This document shows, in pieces, positions 32,440-40,954 of a DNA stretch of 62,495 nucleotides. Both the position numbers and the translations under genes were made by a program. The stretch spans positions 1 through 62,495 of the forward strand of contig DASWCZ010000080.1 in the NCBI GenBank assembly GCA_036395755.1, read 5' to 3'. The stretch is from Gp7-AA6 sp036395755. Its GTDB lineage: Bacteria > Acidobacteriota > Thermoanaerobaculia > UBA5066 > Gp7-AA6. The first letter of the stretch is position 1, and each line of letters starts with the position of its first letter. The notes beneath the pieces are model-generated. The model ran no database searches and was not told the DNA's origin. It saw only the letters and a list, made by a program, of their open reading frames with translations.

Positions 32440-32859
32440 CTAGACCCGCCAGAGATTTAATCCCGTCGCCTCGTCCCTCGTCCGCTCGATCGGCGCCTCG
32501 GCGACGAACAGCACGAACTCCAGCGTGGCCGCCGTGACCGCCGAGAAGAGATGGCCCGCGCGGGGCACGCACTGCCGGTCGGAGACGACCGCGTGCAGGT
32601 GCACGAAGACCTTTCCGTCGACCAGGCCGAGCGACCCCGACGCGGGAGCGATCTCGACCTCGCCCTCGATCTTCGTTCGGTCGTAATCTTTCCGTTCGAG
32701 ATCGTAGTATCCGAGCTCGACGTCCTTCGCGGCGCCGATTCCATTCAACCACCCTCCGGATACGCCGTAACGCGTGGCGACCTCCGCGAGCGAAGAGTGG
32801 ACCTCGTCGCCCGTCTCGAGCCGAATGAAAATCCGTGAGCCCTCTTTTCGCGACTTCAT
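32440..32859 (-). CDS. PPC/DUF296-domain protein
   Basis: A 139-residue single-domain protein of the plants-and-prokaryotes-conserved (DUF296) fold. The typical pattern is visible: IFIRLETGDEVHSSLAEVA, GWLNGIGAAKDVELGYYD, then SGSLGLVDGKVFVHLHAVVSD and GHLFSAVTAATLEFVLF. The HLHAVV histidines may bind a metal, as seen in some trimeric members. The cellular role of bacterial members is unclear; some are called DNA-binding proteins. ATG 32859 gives the usual length. It ends against the repeat array and lies 10 bases after the Mpg gene. Confidence 0.8.
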   Translation of the reverse strand: MKSRKEGSRIFIRLETGDEVHSSLAEVATRYGVSGGWLNGIGAAKDVELGYYDLERKDYDRTKIEGEVEIAPASGSLGLVDGKVFVHLHAVVSDRQCVPRAGHLFSAVTAATLEFVLFVAEAPIERTRDEATGLNLWRV

Positions 32860-32869
32860 TGCCGGATCA

Positions 32870-33484
32870 TCACCGAGAAACGGCCGCCGAGTCGACGTCG
32901 AAGAAACGCAGCGGCCAGGCGCTCGCCGCTCCGGCATAGTCGACGCCGATTCGGGCCGAGACGCCGATCCGCGGATGCCGCGCTCGCGGGCGCCGCAGAA
33001 TGCGCAGGTCCCCGCCGGAGAGCAGGTCGCGGCCGCTCGCGTCCCCCGTGATGCCGAGCGCGCCGCAGAGCTTGCCGGGCCCCGAGAGGAGGCGCGCCGG
33101 CGCGCCGGGCCCTCCTTCGGCTGCCCTCAGGAGAACGGCCTCGGCTTGCCCGGCCCGACGCGTCACGATGTTGACGCAGTAGTGCATGCCGTACACGAAA
33201 AAGACGTACAGATGTCCGCCGTCGAAGTACATCGGAAGGACCCGCGAGGTCCGCCGGCCGCGGAACGAGTGCGCCGCGGCGTCGCCCGACCCCAGGTACG
33301 CCTCCGTCTCCACGATCCGCGCTCCGTACCATCGTCCGTGGTCGCGCCGCGCGATCCACGCGCCGACGAGATCGCGCGCGACCCGGACGGTCGTTCGCCG
33401 GTAGAAGGCACGTCCCGGTTCTTCGAGCCCGAGAGACCGCGGATCGAACCGCAGCCGGGCATCCGGCGAGGTCTTCGCTATCAT
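32870..33484 (-). CDS. mpg: 3-methyladenine DNA glycosylase (AAG/MPG type)
   Basis: A 204-residue alkyladenine DNA glycosylase. The family signature is present: ARIVETEAYLGSGDAAAHSF, with the catalytic Glu in ETEAY. It is followed by MYFDGGHLYVFFVYGMHYCVNIV and LLSGPGKLCGALGI. It removes alkylated and deaminated purines to start base excision repair. The start codon faces the divergent epimerase gene 12 bases away, and its ATG overlaps that gene's proposed -10 (33479-33484). Length is normal for bacterial members. Confidence 0.93.
   Translation of the reverse strand: MIAKTSPDARLRFDPRSLGLEEPGRAFYRRTTVRVARDLVGAWIARRDHGRWYGARIVETEAYLGSGDAAAHSFRGRRTSRVLPMYFDGGHLYVFFVYGMHYCVNIVTRRAGQAEAVLLRAAEGGPGAPARLLSGPGKLCGALGITGDASGRDLLSGGDLRILRRPRARHPRIGVSARIGVDYAGAASAWPLRFFDVDSAAVSR
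33479..33484 (+). promoter_or_regulatory. candidate -10 element, TATCAT
   Basis: TATCAT (5 of 6 to TATAAT) lies 12 bases before the ATG at 33497. It overlaps the first codon of the divergent mpg gene, so the two transcripts would be tightly packed. No -35 match. Confidence 0.35.
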
Positions 33485-33496
33485 CAGCCCGAGTCT

Positions 33497-34432
33497 ATGA
33501 ACATCGTGGTGACCGGCGGTGCGGGGTTCATCGGCTCCCACATGGCGGCCCGCCACCTGGCGGACGGACATCGGGTCGTCGTCGTGGACGACCTGTCGAC
33601 CGGCCGGCGCGAAAAAGTACCGGAGGGAGCCCGGCTCGTCGAGGCGGACGTGGCGGAAACCGACCTCCAGCCGCTCCTTTCCGAGGAGAAGATCGACGTC
33701 GTCTCCCACCACGCGGCGCAGATCGACGTCCGCTACAGCGTTTCGGATCCGCTGGACGACGCGCGATCGAACGTCCTCGGATCGCTGAAGATCTTCGAGG
33801 CCTGCCGGCGGGCGGGAGTGCGCCGGGTGCTTTTCGCCTCGACCGGCGGCGCGCTCTACGGCGAGCCACAGGGCGGCCGGCCCGCGGCCGAGAGCCATCC
33901 GACCGATCCGGTCTCACCTTACGGCTGCGCGAAGCTTTCGATCGAAAAGTACCTCCATTACTACCGGGTCATCCACGACTTCCAGGTCCAGGTCCTGCGC
34001 TATGCAAACGTCTACGGGCCGGGGCAGAACGGCATGGGCGAGGCGGGTGTCGTCGCGATCTTCGCCGAGGCGATTCTCGCCGGGAAGACCCCGACGATCC
34101 GAGGCGACGGAGAGCAGACACGGGATTACGTTTTCGTCGGCGACGTCGTCGAGAGCGCGGCCCGCGCGCTCGCGGCGGGAAAAAGCGGCACCTGGAACGT
34201 CGGAACCGGAGTCGAGACTTCCGTCAACCGCTTGTTCGAACTGCTCGCCCGGGCGCTCGGGTATGCGGGACCGCCGCAGTACGCGCCTCTCGCGCCCGGG
34301 GAGCAGCGGCGGAGCGTGCTCGATGGGTCGGCGGCTCGTCGGGATCTGGGCGTTCCCTCCTGGACGCCGTTCGAAAAGGGAATCGAGATCACCGCGGACG
34401 CTTTCCGGCGCGAGCGGCGGCCCTCCGCCTAG
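33497..34432 (+). CDS. NAD-dependent nucleotide-sugar epimerase (UDP-glucose 4-epimerase-like)
   Basis: A 311-residue extended short-chain dehydrogenase. NAD motif: VTGGAGFIGSH at the N-terminus; second Asp in VVDDLSTG. The catalytic pair is in SPYGCAKLSIEKY (Tyr-x-x-x-Lys). LRYANVYGPGQ and TRDYVFVGDVV are standard for GalE-type enzymes. It would interconvert UDP-glucose and UDP-galactose or related sugars for surface polysaccharide. The length is slightly shorter than E. coli GalE (338). The gene is divergent from mpg and convergent, with a four-base overlap, with the OCD-family gene. Confidence 0.9.
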   Translation: MNIVVTGGAGFIGSHMAARHLADGHRVVVVDDLSTGRREKVPEGARLVEADVAETDLQPLLSEEKIDVVSHHAAQIDVRYSVSDPLDDARSNVLGSLKIFEACRRAGVRRVLFASTGGALYGEPQGGRPAAESHPTDPVSPYGCAKLSIEKYLHYYRVIHDFQVQVLRYANVYGPGQNGMGEAGVVAIFAEAILAGKTPTIRGDGEQTRDYVFVGDVVESAARALAAGKSGTWNVGTGVETSVNRLFELLARALGYAGPPQYAPLAPGEQRRSVLDGSAARRDLGVPSWTPFEKGIEITADAFRRERRPSA

Positions 34433-35325
34433 CGATCTTCGAGGACGGCGGCCCGATAGACGAGTTCGGCCGCGACGACGTCTTCGACGGCGACCCCGAC
34501 CGTTTTGAACAGGGTGATCTCTTCGGGCGAGGAGCGCCCGGCCGCCGCGCCCAGGATCACCTCGCCGATCTCGGCGTCGATCCGGCCGGCGGCGATCACG
34601 TCGCCGGACTCCTTCGCCGCCGCCTCGCGCTGCTCGACGAAAATGCGCGCCCGCGAGAGAACGGAGTCGTCGAGCTCGCGCCAGTCGGGCCGGGACGCGC
34701 CCACGGCGTTGACGTGCATCCCGGGCGACAGCCATTCGCCGCGAAGGACCGGCGTCTTCGAGGTCGTCGCGACGACGACGACGTGCGCGCCGCGGACCGC
34801 ATCTTCCGCGGACGCCGCCGCCCGCGCTCCGTACCGCGCGGCGAACTCTCCGGCCCGGTGGGGACTCCAGACCCGCACCTCGGACAGCCTCCGCACGAGC
34901 CGGAGGGCTTCTAAGTGACTGCGAGCCTGGACGCCGGACCCCAGGATCGCGAGAACGCAAGCGTCCCGCCGCGCGAGCGCCTCGGTCGCGACCGCCGAGA
35001 CCGCGGCCGTCCGCATCTCGGTGATTAGGCGGCCGTCCATCGTGACGAGCGGCTCGCCCGTCTCCGGGCGGAAGAGAACGATCGTCGCGTGATGCGTATG
35101 GACGTCCCGGTTGTTCGGAAAGAAGGTCACGAGCTTGGCGCCGAGGGCGCTCCCCGCGAAGGCCGGCATGACGGCCAGGAAACCGTGGAAGTCCGCGACC
35201 GGAACGACGGTGCGCAGCGGTTGAATGACCCGCCCCGCCGAGAGGTCCGCGAGCGCCCGCTCCATGGCCGGGACGAGCCTGTCCATGGAGAGCAGCCGCC
35301 GGACGTCCTCCTCGTCGAGTCGCAA
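34429..35325 (-). CDS. ornithine cyclodeaminase / mu-crystallin family protein
   Basis: A 298-residue NAD(P)-dependent enzyme. Substrate-binding region: HGFLAVMPAF and LGAKLVTFFPNN (Lys conserved). Rossmann motif: AILGSGVQARSHLEAL. The later site GMHVNAVGASRPDWRELDD matches the 'HINAVGADxPGKxEL' motif of the family. Members include ornithine cyclodeaminase, alanine dehydrogenase and ketimine reductases, so the reaction cannot be fixed. The final segment ITLFKTVGVAVEDV is standard. It lies two bases after the phosphatase gene and overlaps the epimerase stop. Confidence 0.88.
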   Translation of the reverse strand: MRLDEEDVRRLLSMDRLVPAMERALADLSAGRVIQPLRTVVPVADFHGFLAVMPAFAGSALGAKLVTFFPNNRDVHTHHATIVLFRPETGEPLVTMDGRLITEMRTAAVSAVATEALARRDACVLAILGSGVQARSHLEALRLVRRLSEVRVWSPHRAGEFAARYGARAAASAEDAVRGAHVVVVATTSKTPVLRGEWLSPGMHVNAVGASRPDWRELDDSVLSRARIFVEQREAAAKESGDVIAAGRIDAEIGEVILGAAAGRSSPEEITLFKTVGVAVEDVVAAELVYRAAVLEDR

Positions 35326-35327
35326 CG

Positions 35328-36572
35328 TCAGCCGGCGGGTTTTGCCTGGGACTCGTCTGAAACCGGAGAGGCGTCTCCGGCGCGATGTACGCGCTTCACC
35401 ACAACGACTGTCCGATCGTCTTCGGGAGCCCGTACCTTCACGTACTCTCCCACTTTTGCGATGAGAGCCCGCACGATCTCGTCGGATGGCTTGTCACGCA
35501 GCGCCTGGAATGCTTTCTTCAGGCGCTCCTCTCCGAACTCCCGTCCCTTCGGGTCGCACGCCTCGGTCATTCCGTCGGTGTAGAGGAGAAGGGCATCTCC
35601 CGGCTCCATCGAGAGAAACCCGCGGCTGTAGCTCGCAGTGGCCGATGGCCCGAGCACGAGGCCGGTCTGCTTGAGCGTCGTGACGCCCCGGGCGTGGAAG
35701 TGGAACGGCGGTGGGTGTCCCGCGTTGACGTAGATGAAGTTTCCTTCCTCCTCGATCTCGCCGTAAAAGAGCGAGACGAACTTCGTCGTCATCCGCGACT
35801 GGTTGATGATCCGGTTCAGACGCTCGACGGTCCGCACGATCTTAAAGTCGCGGGCGACGCCCATCCGCAGGCCGGTGTAGACGTCGCGGACCTGGAGAGC
35901 GGCGGGCAGACCATGCCCGGAGGCGTCGGCGATCGCGATCCCGTGAATGCGCTCGGTTACCGGGATGAAATCGAAGAAGTCTCCCCCCACGATCTCCGCC
36001 GGTACCGTGAAGCCGGCGATGTCGAAGTCGCCGCGCCTCGGAGAGCGCCGCGGCAGAATGGACATCTGGATTTCCCGCGCTTCGTTCAGGACGGAGACGA
36101 AGCGCTCCTCGCGCAGCTTGAGGTCGACGGCGTGGCGAAGGATCCCGAGCGAAGCCATCAGGTCATCGTTCTCCGCTGCGGGGTCGACCGAGAACGAAAG
36201 GATGTACTGGTCGTCGCCGACCGCGATCGCCGCGAAGCGCTCGACGCCGAGCCGTCTCTCGAACTCCGGATCGACGCCCGGTGCGGTCAGGTCGAGCAGC
36301 ACGACGCCCTCGTCGATGACCTGCTGGACCGGCGGGTAGGCGTCCGGCACGAAGATCCCGGTCGCAGCGATGGAGCCGCCGAAGACCCTCGTCAGCTCGT
36401 AGCCTCCGTCGCGCCGCTCGTAGAGCCGGCCGCCGCGGACCCCCAGCTCTCCCTGGAAGTTCTCGATGACGGCGCTCGCCGTTTCGGCGATCGTCGAAGA
36501 GGCATCGGAGGAGCGCTGGATGGCCTGGAGCGCCTTCTCGACCTTGCGGAAAAGGGACTTGTGCGGGTCCAT
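35328..36572 (-). CDS. GAF-domain PP2C phosphatase (RsbU/SpoIIE type)
   Basis: A 414-residue protein. The N-terminal GAF-like domain covers about 20-170 (FAAIAVGDDQYILSFSV). After a coiled linker with AREIQMSILP, a SpoIIE-type PP2C domain follows: VGGDFFDFIPV (metal Asp), IADASGHGLPAALQ, NAGHPPPF and LLLYTDGMTEA. These enzymes dephosphorylate anti-anti-sigma factors in partner-switching pathways. No RsbV or RsbW partner is next to it. TAGAAT is 12 bases before the ATG. The stop is two bases from the next gene. Confidence 0.9.
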   Translation of the reverse strand: MDPHKSLFRKVEKALQAIQRSSDASSTIAETASAVIENFQGELGVRGGRLYERRDGGYELTRVFGGSIAATGIFVPDAYPPVQQVIDEGVVLLDLTAPGVDPEFERRLGVERFAAIAVGDDQYILSFSVDPAAENDDLMASLGILRHAVDLKLREERFVSVLNEAREIQMSILPRRSPRRGDFDIAGFTVPAEIVGGDFFDFIPVTERIHGIAIADASGHGLPAALQVRDVYTGLRMGVARDFKIVRTVERLNRIINQSRMTTKFVSLFYGEIEEEGNFIYVNAGHPPPFHFHARGVTTLKQTGLVLGPSATASYSRGFLSMEPGDALLLYTDGMTEACDPKGREFGEERLKKAFQALRDKPSDEIVRALIAKVGEYVKVRAPEDDRTVVVVKRVHRAGDASPVSDESQAKPAG

Positions 36573-36584
36573 GGAAAACGCGCG

Positions 36585-36590
36585 ATTCTA
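36585..36590 (-). promoter_or_regulatory. candidate -10 element, TAGAAT
   Basis: TAGAAT on the minus strand stands 12 bases before the phosphatase ATG at 36572, within an alternating GC run. No -35 match is visible. Confidence 0.4.
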
Positions 36591-36625
36591 TCGCGCGCGC
36601 GATCGGCGATCCGGCGTCTGGAAGT

Positions 36626-37345
36626 CTAGGCGGGAGCGCCGGAAAGGCGGGAGAGCGCGGCGGCGCGATCGTTCGGGCCGTCGTCACGGATCTTGCCGTC
36701 GAGCAGCCGGACGATGCGCCTCGCGTGCGCGGCGATGTCCTCCTCGTGGGTCACGAGCACGATCGTGTTGCCTTTCGCGTTCAACACGTCGAAGAGCCCC
36801 ATGATCTCCGCTCCGGTCGCCGAGTCGAGATTTCCGGTGGGTTCGTCGGCGAGCAGGATGCTCGGATCGTTGATGAGCGCGCGGGCGACGGCGACGCGTT
36901 GGCGCTGGCCTCCCGAAAGCTCGCTCGGATGATGGGTCATCCGATCGGCGAGCCCGACCGATTCGAGGGCCTTGACCGCCCGCTCCTTTCGCTCCTTCCT
37001 CCCGAGCCCGGAATAGACGAGCGGAAGCTCGACCTGTTGGAGCGCGGTCGTGCGTGGGAGGAGGTTGAACGTCTGGAACACGAAGCCGATCTCCTGGTTT
37101 CGGATGGCGGCGAGCTCGTCGTCGGACATCCGAGCCACCTCACGGCCGTTCAGGACGTACGACCCGGACGTGGGCGTGTCGAGGCACCCGATCAAGTTCA
37201 TCAGCGTGGATTTCCCGGATCCGGAGGGTCCCATGATCGCAACGTATTCTCCGCGGTCCACCTGCAGCGAGACCCCGTCCAAGGCGCGGACCCTCTGCGC
37301 CCCCATCTCGTAGACCTTCGTGATGTCGCGAATGTCGATCAGCAT
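36626..37345 (-). CDS. LolD/MacB-type ABC transporter ATP-binding protein
   Basis: A 239-residue ATPase. Walker A GPSGSGKST, Q-loop FVFQTFNLL, signature LSGGQRQRVAVARAL, Walker B ILLADEPTGNLD, switch His LVTHEED. It belongs to the lipoprotein/macrolide exporter group (ITKVYEMGAQRVRALDGV at the start). Its permease is not beside it: the upstream gene is a Yip1-like protein and then TolC, and the downstream gene is a phosphatase. The complex may be assembled from genes elsewhere, or the Yip1-like protein may be unrelated. TATAAA lies 13 bases before the ATG. Confidence 0.92.
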   Translation of the reverse strand: MLIDIRDITKVYEMGAQRVRALDGVSLQVDRGEYVAIMGPSGSGKSTLMNLIGCLDTPTSGSYVLNGREVARMSDDELAAIRNQEIGFVFQTFNLLPRTTALQQVELPLVYSGLGRKERKERAVKALESVGLADRMTHHPSELSGGQRQRVAVARALINDPSILLADEPTGNLDSATGAEIMGLFDVLNAKGNTIVLVTHEEDIAAHARRIVRLLDGKIRDDGPNDRAAALSRLSGAPA

Positions 37346-37358
37346 CCTGGTTCCGACC

Positions 37359-37364
37359 TTTATA
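37359..37364 (-). promoter_or_regulatory. candidate -10 element, TATAAA
   Basis: TATAAA on the minus strand (5 of 6) lies 13 bases before the ATG at 37345, in the 51-base gap after the Yip1 gene. No -35 match is visible. Confidence 0.35.
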
Positions 37365-37396
37365 CGATTTTCCGCCTGCCGGGTTCGAGGCGAAGG

Positions 37397-38134
37397 CTAG
37401 TGAAAGATCGCCGTCCAGCCCGCTTTGCAGAGCACGAGGAGGCCCCAGAGCGCTCCGATCAGGGTGGCCGCTTTTTTTCGGGTGACTTTCGCGGCGGCGG
37501 CGAAGCCGATGACGAGGAGTGCCAGCACCCAGAGGGAGAACACGTCGAGCGAGGAAAGGAGCGAGTGGAGGACGGGATTCGAGTGCCGGTCGACGAGGAA
37601 GCCCGGATTCGAGTGCGTCAGGTCAGGAAGATCGGCGGGGTTCACGAGATCCAATCGGCTGACGAAGAAGATCAGAAGCATCGAGGCGCCGATCGCGGGT
37701 AAGAGAGCGTGGCTCGTGACGCCGAAGGCCTGGCGAAACTTCAGGTCCCATCCGAACGCTTTGAAGGAGATCCAGAAGACTGTCGAGAGCACGAGGGCGA
37801 TCACCGTGCTCGCGAGCGCCGCCCAGACGTAACCGAGGCCGGCGAACTTCTTCTGCGTGGCGACGATCTGCTCGATCCGGTCTTCCGGAATGGTTTGCCC
37901 GCGGGCGACCATCTTCTCGCGGAGCGCGGACTCGAAGTCGAGGCGCGGCAGAATTGCCGCAGTCGCCGCGATCGAGAGCACCGCCGAGACGACGAGCGGC
38001 AGGACCCACCCCGGCCGGCGCGCGATGGACTCGAACGTCGGCCCGGGCGAAGCGAAGACCCCCGCAACCCTCGCGAGTGGAGATTCCTCGGCGGGCGGGA
38101 CGAGATCTGGAGAGGGCACGCAAGTCTCCACCAT
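37397..38134 (-). CDS. Yip1-domain membrane protein
   Basis: A 245-residue protein. A short N-terminal cytoplasmic part (ESPLARVAGVFASPGPTFESIARRPGW) is the usual lead-in of bacterial Yip1/DUF1282 proteins. About five membrane helices follow (VLPLVVSAVLSIAATAAIL; VWAALASTVIALVLSTVFWI; and three near the C-terminus). The family has no defined enzyme activity. ATG 38134 was chosen because a longer frame would overlap the end of tolC. It sits 14 bases after tolC and before the LolD-like ATPase, so it may be part of an envelope transport unit. Confidence 0.8.
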   Translation of the reverse strand: MVETCVPSPDLVPPAEESPLARVAGVFASPGPTFESIARRPGWVLPLVVSAVLSIAATAAILPRLDFESALREKMVARGQTIPEDRIEQIVATQKKFAGLGYVWAALASTVIALVLSTVFWISFKAFGWDLKFRQAFGVTSHALLPAIGASMLLIFFVSRLDLVNPADLPDLTHSNPGFLVDRHSNPVLHSLLSSLDVFSLWVLALLVIGFAAAAKVTRKKAATLIGALWGLLVLCKAGWTAIFH

Positions 38135-38148
38135 TCGGCCGGAGCTCT

Positions 38149-39837
38149 CTAATACCCCGGGGGGGGCGGCGTCGGCGGCAGCGGGCGCAGCCTCAGGCTC
38201 TCCGGCGACGGAGGATGGAAGTCCGGCAGATCCTCGATCCGGATTCCCTTCCACTCGAGGATGTCGGCGACGGCGTAGTGGTAGGCGGACAGGGCCTTGC
38301 GATACACGGCGAGCGCCTGGAGCTCGTTGGTCCGCGCGACCGAAAGGTCGTTCGTGATCTGGAGAACCTGGAACGAGGTGGTCATTCCGTTCTCGTACTT
38401 CTTGCGCTCGGCGTCCAGGTTGCGCTCGGCGAGCTCCCGCGACTTCAGAGCGGCCGCGATCGAGCGGCGGGACGTTTCGATGTCGCGGGCGGCCGTCCGC
38501 ACCTCGAGGAGAACGTTCTGCTCGAGCGCGTTCAAGCCCGCCTTCCCCGCCTCCCAGGTGTAGAGGGCGGCGCCCCGCTGTCCCCGCGCACGACGGTTCA
38601 GGATCGGGTAGGAGAACTGCAGGCCGATCGACCAGTTCTTGAACTCCCGGTCGATGATCTGCTGGAACGCGTCGCCGACGTTGCCCGTCGTCCGGGAGAT
38701 GACGTTGCCGAGGTTGTCCCGGATCGTCGTCGTGCCGCCCAGGCCGCTGTAGCCGTAGCTCCCGATCAGGTCCAGGGCCGGCCGGGTCTGGTTGCGCCAG
38801 TACTCGTAACGGATCCGGTTGGAATCCACGTTGTACTGCGTGGCGAGAATCTCGGGGCGCCGCTCGAGCGCGCTCTTGATTCCTTCGTTGACCGGTACGG
38901 AGGTCGGCTCCGCGCGCACTTCGTCGGTGGGAACGATCGCGATGACGTACTTCGCCGGGTCGAAATTCAACAACCTTTTCAACCGGTCCTGAGCGTCACC
39001 GATCAGGCCTTCCGCGATGATGATGTCCTGTTCTGCCTTTGCGATTCCAACCTCGGTCTGCACGATGTCGATGGGAGCGAGCGAGCCCACGTCGATCTTG
39101 ATCTTCGTGATCCGGTTCAGGTCGGCGGCGAGACTGCGGGCTTCTTTCTTCACCTCCAGGTTCTTGAGCGCGTACACGAGGTCCCAGTACGCCTGCTCGA
39201 CCGCGTTGACGGTCCCCTGGACGCTCCGGACGAAGGTCTGGTACGAGGCGTCCCGGTCGTTGCGGGACGCGCGGATGAGCCAGGTCGTCGTATCGCGGCC
39301 GAAATTGCGGAGAAGCGGCTGAGTCAACGACAGCGTCAGTCCGGACGTGTAGGACGGGTTGACGAAGAAGAACGTCGAGTTCGTCGCCGTGCGGTTTACG
39401 GAGAACCCCAGAGAAAAGGTGCCGCCCGTGGGCGCGAGCTGGGTCACGCGCGACGAAAAGTCGGTCGTATCGCTCTGGTTCACCTCCGCGCCGGAGAGCT
39501 GCGAAGCGGCGGGCTGCTCGGCATGGGAGCGGACGAGAGACGCCTCCGCGAGCGGGTCGAAGATCCCCATGTTCGAGAAAAGAACGTACCGGGAGGCCTC
39601 GGCGGTATAGACCGAGACGTTCAAGTCCTGGTTGTTCGCCACGGCCAGAGACACCGCCTCGGCGAGCGAGAGGCGCATCCCTTCGGCGCCCGCTTCGGGC
39701 AGAGCGCGCGGGGTCCGCGCTCCCGGCCGCGCGGAAATGGCTGCCGCGTTCTGGGCAATCGCAGGGAGGGATAGACCGAGCACTCCCGCCGCCAGGAGGA
39801 CGGCGCGGGCGGCCCGGACTCTCGGGAACCTCTTCAT
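38149..39837 (-). CDS. TolC-family outer-membrane efflux protein
   Basis: A 562-residue protein with a cleavable signal (to about 29) and two outer-membrane efflux protein repeats. Typical pieces: LSLAEAVSLAVANNQDLN near the start, LSLTQPLLRNFG, YWDLVYALKNLEVKKEARSL, and FSYPILNRRARGQRG in the second half. A Pro-rich tail ends the protein (PPTPPPPGY). It would form the trimeric channel for a tripartite exporter, possibly the MacAB-type pump at 5-8 kb or the adjacent LolD unit. AAGGAG lies close before the ATG. The family identity is firm; the partner is inferred. Confidence 0.93.
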   Translation of the reverse strand: MKRFPRVRAARAVLLAAGVLGLSLPAIAQNAAAISARPGARTPRALPEAGAEGMRLSLAEAVSLAVANNQDLNVSVYTAEASRYVLFSNMGIFDPLAEASLVRSHAEQPAASQLSGAEVNQSDTTDFSSRVTQLAPTGGTFSLGFSVNRTATNSTFFFVNPSYTSGLTLSLTQPLLRNFGRDTTTWLIRASRNDRDASYQTFVRSVQGTVNAVEQAYWDLVYALKNLEVKKEARSLAADLNRITKIKIDVGSLAPIDIVQTEVGIAKAEQDIIIAEGLIGDAQDRLKRLLNFDPAKYVIAIVPTDEVRAEPTSVPVNEGIKSALERRPEILATQYNVDSNRIRYEYWRNQTRPALDLIGSYGYSGLGGTTTIRDNLGNVISRTTGNVGDAFQQIIDREFKNWSIGLQFSYPILNRRARGQRGAALYTWEAGKAGLNALEQNVLLEVRTAARDIETSRRSIAAALKSRELAERNLDAERKKYENGMTTSFQVLQITNDLSVARTNELQALAVYRKALSAYHYAVADILEWKGIRIEDLPDFHPPSPESLRLRPLPPTPPPPGY

Positions 39838-39955
39838 TCCGTTACTCCTTCGTCACCCTAACTACGCACTCCGGGCGGGAATGTTTTTCATTACTCTCGC
39901 CGGAAATTGCCCACCGGAAAAGACGGCGAATGATAGCTCGATTTCGGCGGAGCGA

Positions 39956-40954
39956 TCAGCGCGAGCCGGGCACGAGCTCTCCCGGAAAGAAACAGGCGAC
40001 CATTCGACCCTCGAACGAAGGGGCGAGCGGCGGCGCCTCGAGCCGACATCGAGGACGCGCGATCGGACAGCGCGGATGGAATGCGCAGCCGGTCGGCGGA
40101 GAGGCCGGCGACGGCGGCTCGCCGGAGAGCGCGATCCGCGCGCGGCGAAGCGCGGGATCGGTCTCGGGCGCGGCCGAGAGAAGCGCGGCCGTGTAGGGGT
40201 GGAGAGGCCGCGCGACGATCGCCGCCGCGCTTCCCTCTTCGACGATCCGGCCGAGGTACATGACTGCGATGCGATCGGACACCCGCGAGACCACGGCGAG
40301 GTCGTGTGAGATGAAGAGGTACGACAGGTGGCTCTTCTCGCGGAGCTCGGCCAAGAGATTCAACACCTGCGCCGCCACCGAGACGTCGAGCGAGGAGACC
40401 GGCTCGTCGCAGACGACGAACTTGGGACGCGTCGCGAGGGCCCGCGCGATCGCGACACGCTGGCGCTGACCGCCAGAGATCTCGGACGGAAAGCGCCGGG
40501 CGGTTTCGGCCGAGAGCCCGACCTCCTCCAGAAGCGAGACGACCCGCTCCCGGAGATCGCGGCCGCGGGCGAGACCCTGCACGGAGAGAGGCTCCGCGAC
40601 CTGCGCGCCGCAGGTCATGCGGGGATTCAACGACGTCTGCGGATCCTGGAACACGATCTGGAGGTCGCGGCGGCGGCGCCTCAATTCCCTGCCGGAGAGA
40701 GCCAGCCAGTCGTCGCCTTCGAACAACACGCGTCCTCCGGTGGGTTCCTCGAGCCGGAGCACGAGTCGGCCGGTGGTGCTCTTTCCGCTGCCCGACTCCC
40801 CGACGAGGCCGAGAGTTTCGCCGCGCAGGACGTCGAAGGACACGCCGTCGACGGCGGCGAAACTTTGGCCGTGCCCGAACACGCCCGCCCGGAGCGCGTA
40901 GCGCTTCGTGAGATCCCGCGCCGAAACAAGCGGCGCTTCCGACTCGCGTCTCAC
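39956..40954 (-). CDS. peptide/nickel ABC transporter ATP-binding protein (DppF-type)
   Basis: A 332-residue ATPase. Walker A GESGSGKST, signature EISGGQRQRVAIARAL, Walker B FVVCDEPVSSLD, switch LFISHDLAVV. The C-terminal oligopeptide domain has PTGCAFHPRCPIARPRC. It powers uptake of peptides or nickel with a DppD-type partner, whose stop overlaps its ATG by four bases. No dppB/dppC permease or binding-protein gene is in the window. The 118 bases downstream of tolC's start show no clear terminator. Confidence 0.92.
   Translation of the reverse strand: MRRESEAPLVSARDLTKRYALRAGVFGHGQSFAAVDGVSFDVLRGETLGLVGESGSGKSTTGRLVLRLEEPTGGRVLFEGDDWLALSGRELRRRRRDLQIVFQDPQTSLNPRMTCGAQVAEPLSVQGLARGRDLRERVVSLLEEVGLSAETARRFPSEISGGQRQRVAIARALATRPKFVVCDEPVSSLDVSVAAQVLNLLAELREKSHLSYLFISHDLAVVSRVSDRIAVMYLGRIVEEGSAAAIVARPLHPYTAALLSAAPETDPALRRARIALSGEPPSPASPPTGCAFHPRCPIARPRCRLEAPPLAPSFEGRMVACFFPGELVPGSR

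Noticed and set aside
32243..32443. A 66-codon frame with CHPERSEGS-type repeats
   Set aside because: It is the translation of the 45-base dispersed repeat. Such 'HPERSE' proteins are a familiar annotation artefact.
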